Of a stretch of DNA of 8,466 bases, positions 7,148-8,466 are shown in pieces. Both the position numbers and the translations under genes were made by a program. The stretch's first letter is position 1; each line of letters begins with the position of its first letter. The notes under the pieces are model-generated. The model ran no database searches. It worked only from the letters and a program-made list of their open reading frames with translations, and had not been told where the DNA came from. Source of the DNA: Desulfuromonas sp. SDB (lineage in GTDB: Bacteria > SDB-A); the NCBI GenBank assembly GCA_001412365.1, contig LKUE01000311.1:1-8466 (forward strand), read 5' to 3'.

Positions 7148-7638
7148 CCTTTTTTTCAGGGTGCACCCTTTTTTCTCCACGGGAATCAGAGAGCCCCCAG
7201 GGAGATGATTTCTGGATAACCCCATTTTCTCCCAGTATTGCCGTGGAAAATTTTGTAAATAGTTTTAATTATAAGGATCCCACTAATTATGTACGTATTC
7301 TAACCGATAGCTTTCAGTTCACTGGTTATGCTCCGGACACATTTGGTTCAGGAGGATTATTCCAGAATTGGGATTTATCCCAGGAAGAAGATTATATTGA
7401 AAGATTATTTGATTCAGGTGATTCAGTTTCTCTGTTGCTAATTGATTCTTTAAAAGATTCTTCTAATTATTCCGCGCAATTTTATTATTCCTATACTGTT
7501 CATCATCAAAATACTGCCCAGGGTTTATTATTGTTTTCCCTGGTTTCTGATTTCTCTGAAATGTGGTATATTAATAAAATTGAGGACCTTGGAGGGACAT
7601 CGGTCAGCTGGACGGAGTTGAGGAAATATTATTATTAA
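7111..7638 (+). CDS. Small lipoprotein of unknown function, possibly NTF2-like
   Basis: This 175-residue protein begins with a clear lipoprotein signal: K4, a run of Ile/Leu/Val (5-12), then a lipobox FSGC with C18 as the expected lipidated residue. After a short Ser/Pro/Glu-rich linker, SPSIAVENFVNSFNYKDPTNYVRILTDSFQF (40-70, key residues S40, P41, N47, Y60, F68, F70) reads as two helices and a strand. The end, MWYINKIEDL and SWTELRKYYY, gives a strand and a last helical stretch. The pattern resembles short lipoproteins of uncultured Gram-negative phyla with a possible NTF2-like fold. This is recall and inference, not a demonstrated match. The signal peptide is encoded in another frame over the last 37 bases of the barrel gene. 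Starting after the overlap would lose it, so the ATG at 7111 is preferred. A role in assembling or partnering the barrel is plausible but unproven. Confidence 0.82.
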   Translation: MGSKIVIILLVLTFFSGCTLFSPRESESPQGDDFWITPFSPSIAVENFVNSFNYKDPTNYVRILTDSFQFTGYAPDTFGSGGLFQNWDLSQEEDYIERLFDSGDSVSLLLIDSLKDSSNYSAQFYYSYTVHHQNTAQGLLLFSLVSDFSEMWYINKIEDLGGTSVSWTELRKYYY

Positions 7639-7651
7639 TTAAATTATTTAT

Positions 7652-8466
7652 ATGATTAAAGATATTATTATTGAAATTAGGCCCAAGCAATGGATTAAAA
7701 ATCTATTTGTTTTAGCTGCTTTGGTTTTTTCACGAAAATTTATATATATGGAATCAGTTATTCAGTCCCTGAGTTCATTTGTCAGTTTTATTTTAGCTTC
7801 TTCCGCAATTTACATGGTCAATGATATTTTTGATATTGAAAAGGATAGAAATCATCCGGTAAAATCTAAAAGACCTATTGCCTCCGGTAAAATTAAATGC
7901 AGTACTGCCTGGATAGTTGCGGTAGGATTAGGGGGGCTTTCTCTGGTTGTGCCGTTGACTCCATTAATTTGGGGTTATCCCATAAATGCCAATTTTTATT
8001 TAATCTTAATTTCATATATATTGTTGATGATTTGGTATTCAGTGGGGTTAAAGAACCGGGTGATTCTGGACGTTATGGCTGTAGCCAGCGGTTTCGTACT
8101 TAGGGCAATAGCAGGGGCAGTAGCAATCTCAGTTAAAATATCAGGGTGGTTCTTTTTTTCCGCTTTGTTGCTTTCGCTGTTTTTAGCTTTAGTAAAGAGA
8201 AGACAGGAAATATTGATGAATCAGAAATCAGCGCATCGAAAAGTGCTTAAACACTATTCTCCCCAATTCATAGATCAGATGATCAGTATTGTCTGTGCCT
8301 CAACCATTGTTACCTATCTGCTTTATACCATGGACCGAACCTCAACTTTTTTATTACCGGTTACAGTTGTATTTGTAATTTACGGAATTTTCAGGTATTT
8401 ATATATTATTCATCAATATGGCGGAGGTGAAGAACCGGAAAAAATAATATTTTCTGATATTCCTTT
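7652..8466 (+). CDS. UbiA-family prenyltransferase, like decaprenyl-phosphate phosphoribosyltransferase (3' end cut by window)
   Basis: The frame from ATG 7652 stays open to the last base, giving 271 complete codons and no stop. The N-terminus RPKQWIKNLFVLA (10-22) and the Asp-rich motif NDIFDIEKDRNHPVKSKRPI (57-76; D58, D61, D65) are typical of the UbiA group. So is LKNRVILDVMAVASGFVLRA (133-152; D140, R151). The chain is strongly hydrophobic, with about eight or nine membrane segments. LFLALVKRRQE (176-186) and the final GGGEEPEKIIFSDIP (257-271) match decaprenyl-phosphate 5-phosphoribosyltransferases. Those enzymes transfer phosphoribose from PRPP to a polyprenyl phosphate, the route to decaprenyl-phosphoarabinose in mycobacteria. 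Substrate and product in this organism are inference. Only a couple of dozen residues are probably missing. The gene starts 13 bases after the lipoprotein stop, without a visible Shine-Dalgarno site, in an AT-only spacer. Confidence 0.88.
   Translation, partial: MIKDIIIEIRPKQWIKNLFVLAALVFSRKFIYMESVIQSLSSFVSFILASSAIYMVNDIFDIEKDRNHPVKSKRPIASGKIKCSTAWIVAVGLGGLSLVVPLTPLIWGYPINANFYLILISYILLMIWYSVGLKNRVILDVMAVASGFVLRAIAGAVAISVKISGWFFFSALLLSLFLALVKRRQEILMNQKSAHRKVLKHYSPQFIDQMISIVCASTIVTYLLYTMDRTSTFLLPVTVVFVIYGIFRYLYIIHQYGGGEEPEKIIFSDIP

Noticed and set aside
7625-7672. Very AT-rich run between the lipoprotein and UbiA genes, considered as a promoter or terminator.
   Set aside because: There is no GC-rich stem with a T tract and no convincing -35/-10 pair. 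Only 13 bases are non-coding.
7897-8103. A 68-codon + strand open frame rich in Cys and Gly.
   Set aside because: It lies in another frame wholly inside the UbiA-family gene, whose frame is open from 7652 to the end and carries clear family motifs.

Overview
The window is an AT-rich stretch, coding almost throughout, with ten genes all on the + strand. Junctions are a few bases of spacer or outright overlaps, so it reads as part of one long transcription unit. Two probable outer-membrane beta-barrel proteins and a lipoprotein point to a diderm (Gram-negative-type) bacterium. AT richness, frequent TTG starts and a lipoprotein of the short 'SP...N...ayn...dp..Y..ll...F.F' type would fit an uncultured lineage of the FCB/candidate-phylum kind. 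That placement is inference; no rRNA or other taxonomic marker gene is present.

Layout: (1) 19-537, small secreted beta-barrel-like protein. (2) 552-1721, M24 metallopeptidase with all five metal ligands (Xaa-Pro aminopeptidase/dipeptidase type). (3) 1725-2420, queC, and (4) 2404-3045, queE, two enzymes of 7-deazaguanine (preQ0, queuosine precursor) synthesis overlapping by 17 bases. (5) 3052-3906, VanZ-like membrane protein with an extra C-terminal beta-rich domain, TTG start. (6) 3914-4675, TatD-family metal-dependent hydrolase, TTG start. (7) 4668-5465, rsmA/ksgA 16S rRNA dimethyladenosine transferase. (8) 5462-7147, unrecognised 561-residue outer-membrane barrel, TTG start inside the ksgA stop. 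(9) 7111-7638, lipoprotein whose signal peptide is encoded over the last codons of the barrel. (10) 7652 to the window end, UbiA-family prenyltransferase resembling decaprenyl-phosphate phosphoribosyltransferase, lacking its last residues because the window stops.

Functionally the cluster mixes RNA modification (queC, queE, rsmA), hydrolases (M24, TatD) and cell-envelope genes (two barrels, VanZ-like, lipoprotein, polyprenyl-phosphate transferase). QueC and QueE act in one pathway: QueE makes 7-carboxy-7-deazaguanine and QueC converts it to preQ0. The barrel/lipoprotein pair is the least characterised part and the most likely to hold new biology, but nothing in the sequence reveals its function.

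No stretch above about 15 bases lies between genes. I see no tRNA, rRNA, CRISPR array, insertion sequence, convincing promoter or intrinsic terminator. The window looks like an ordinary chromosomal operon rather than a mobile or defence island.
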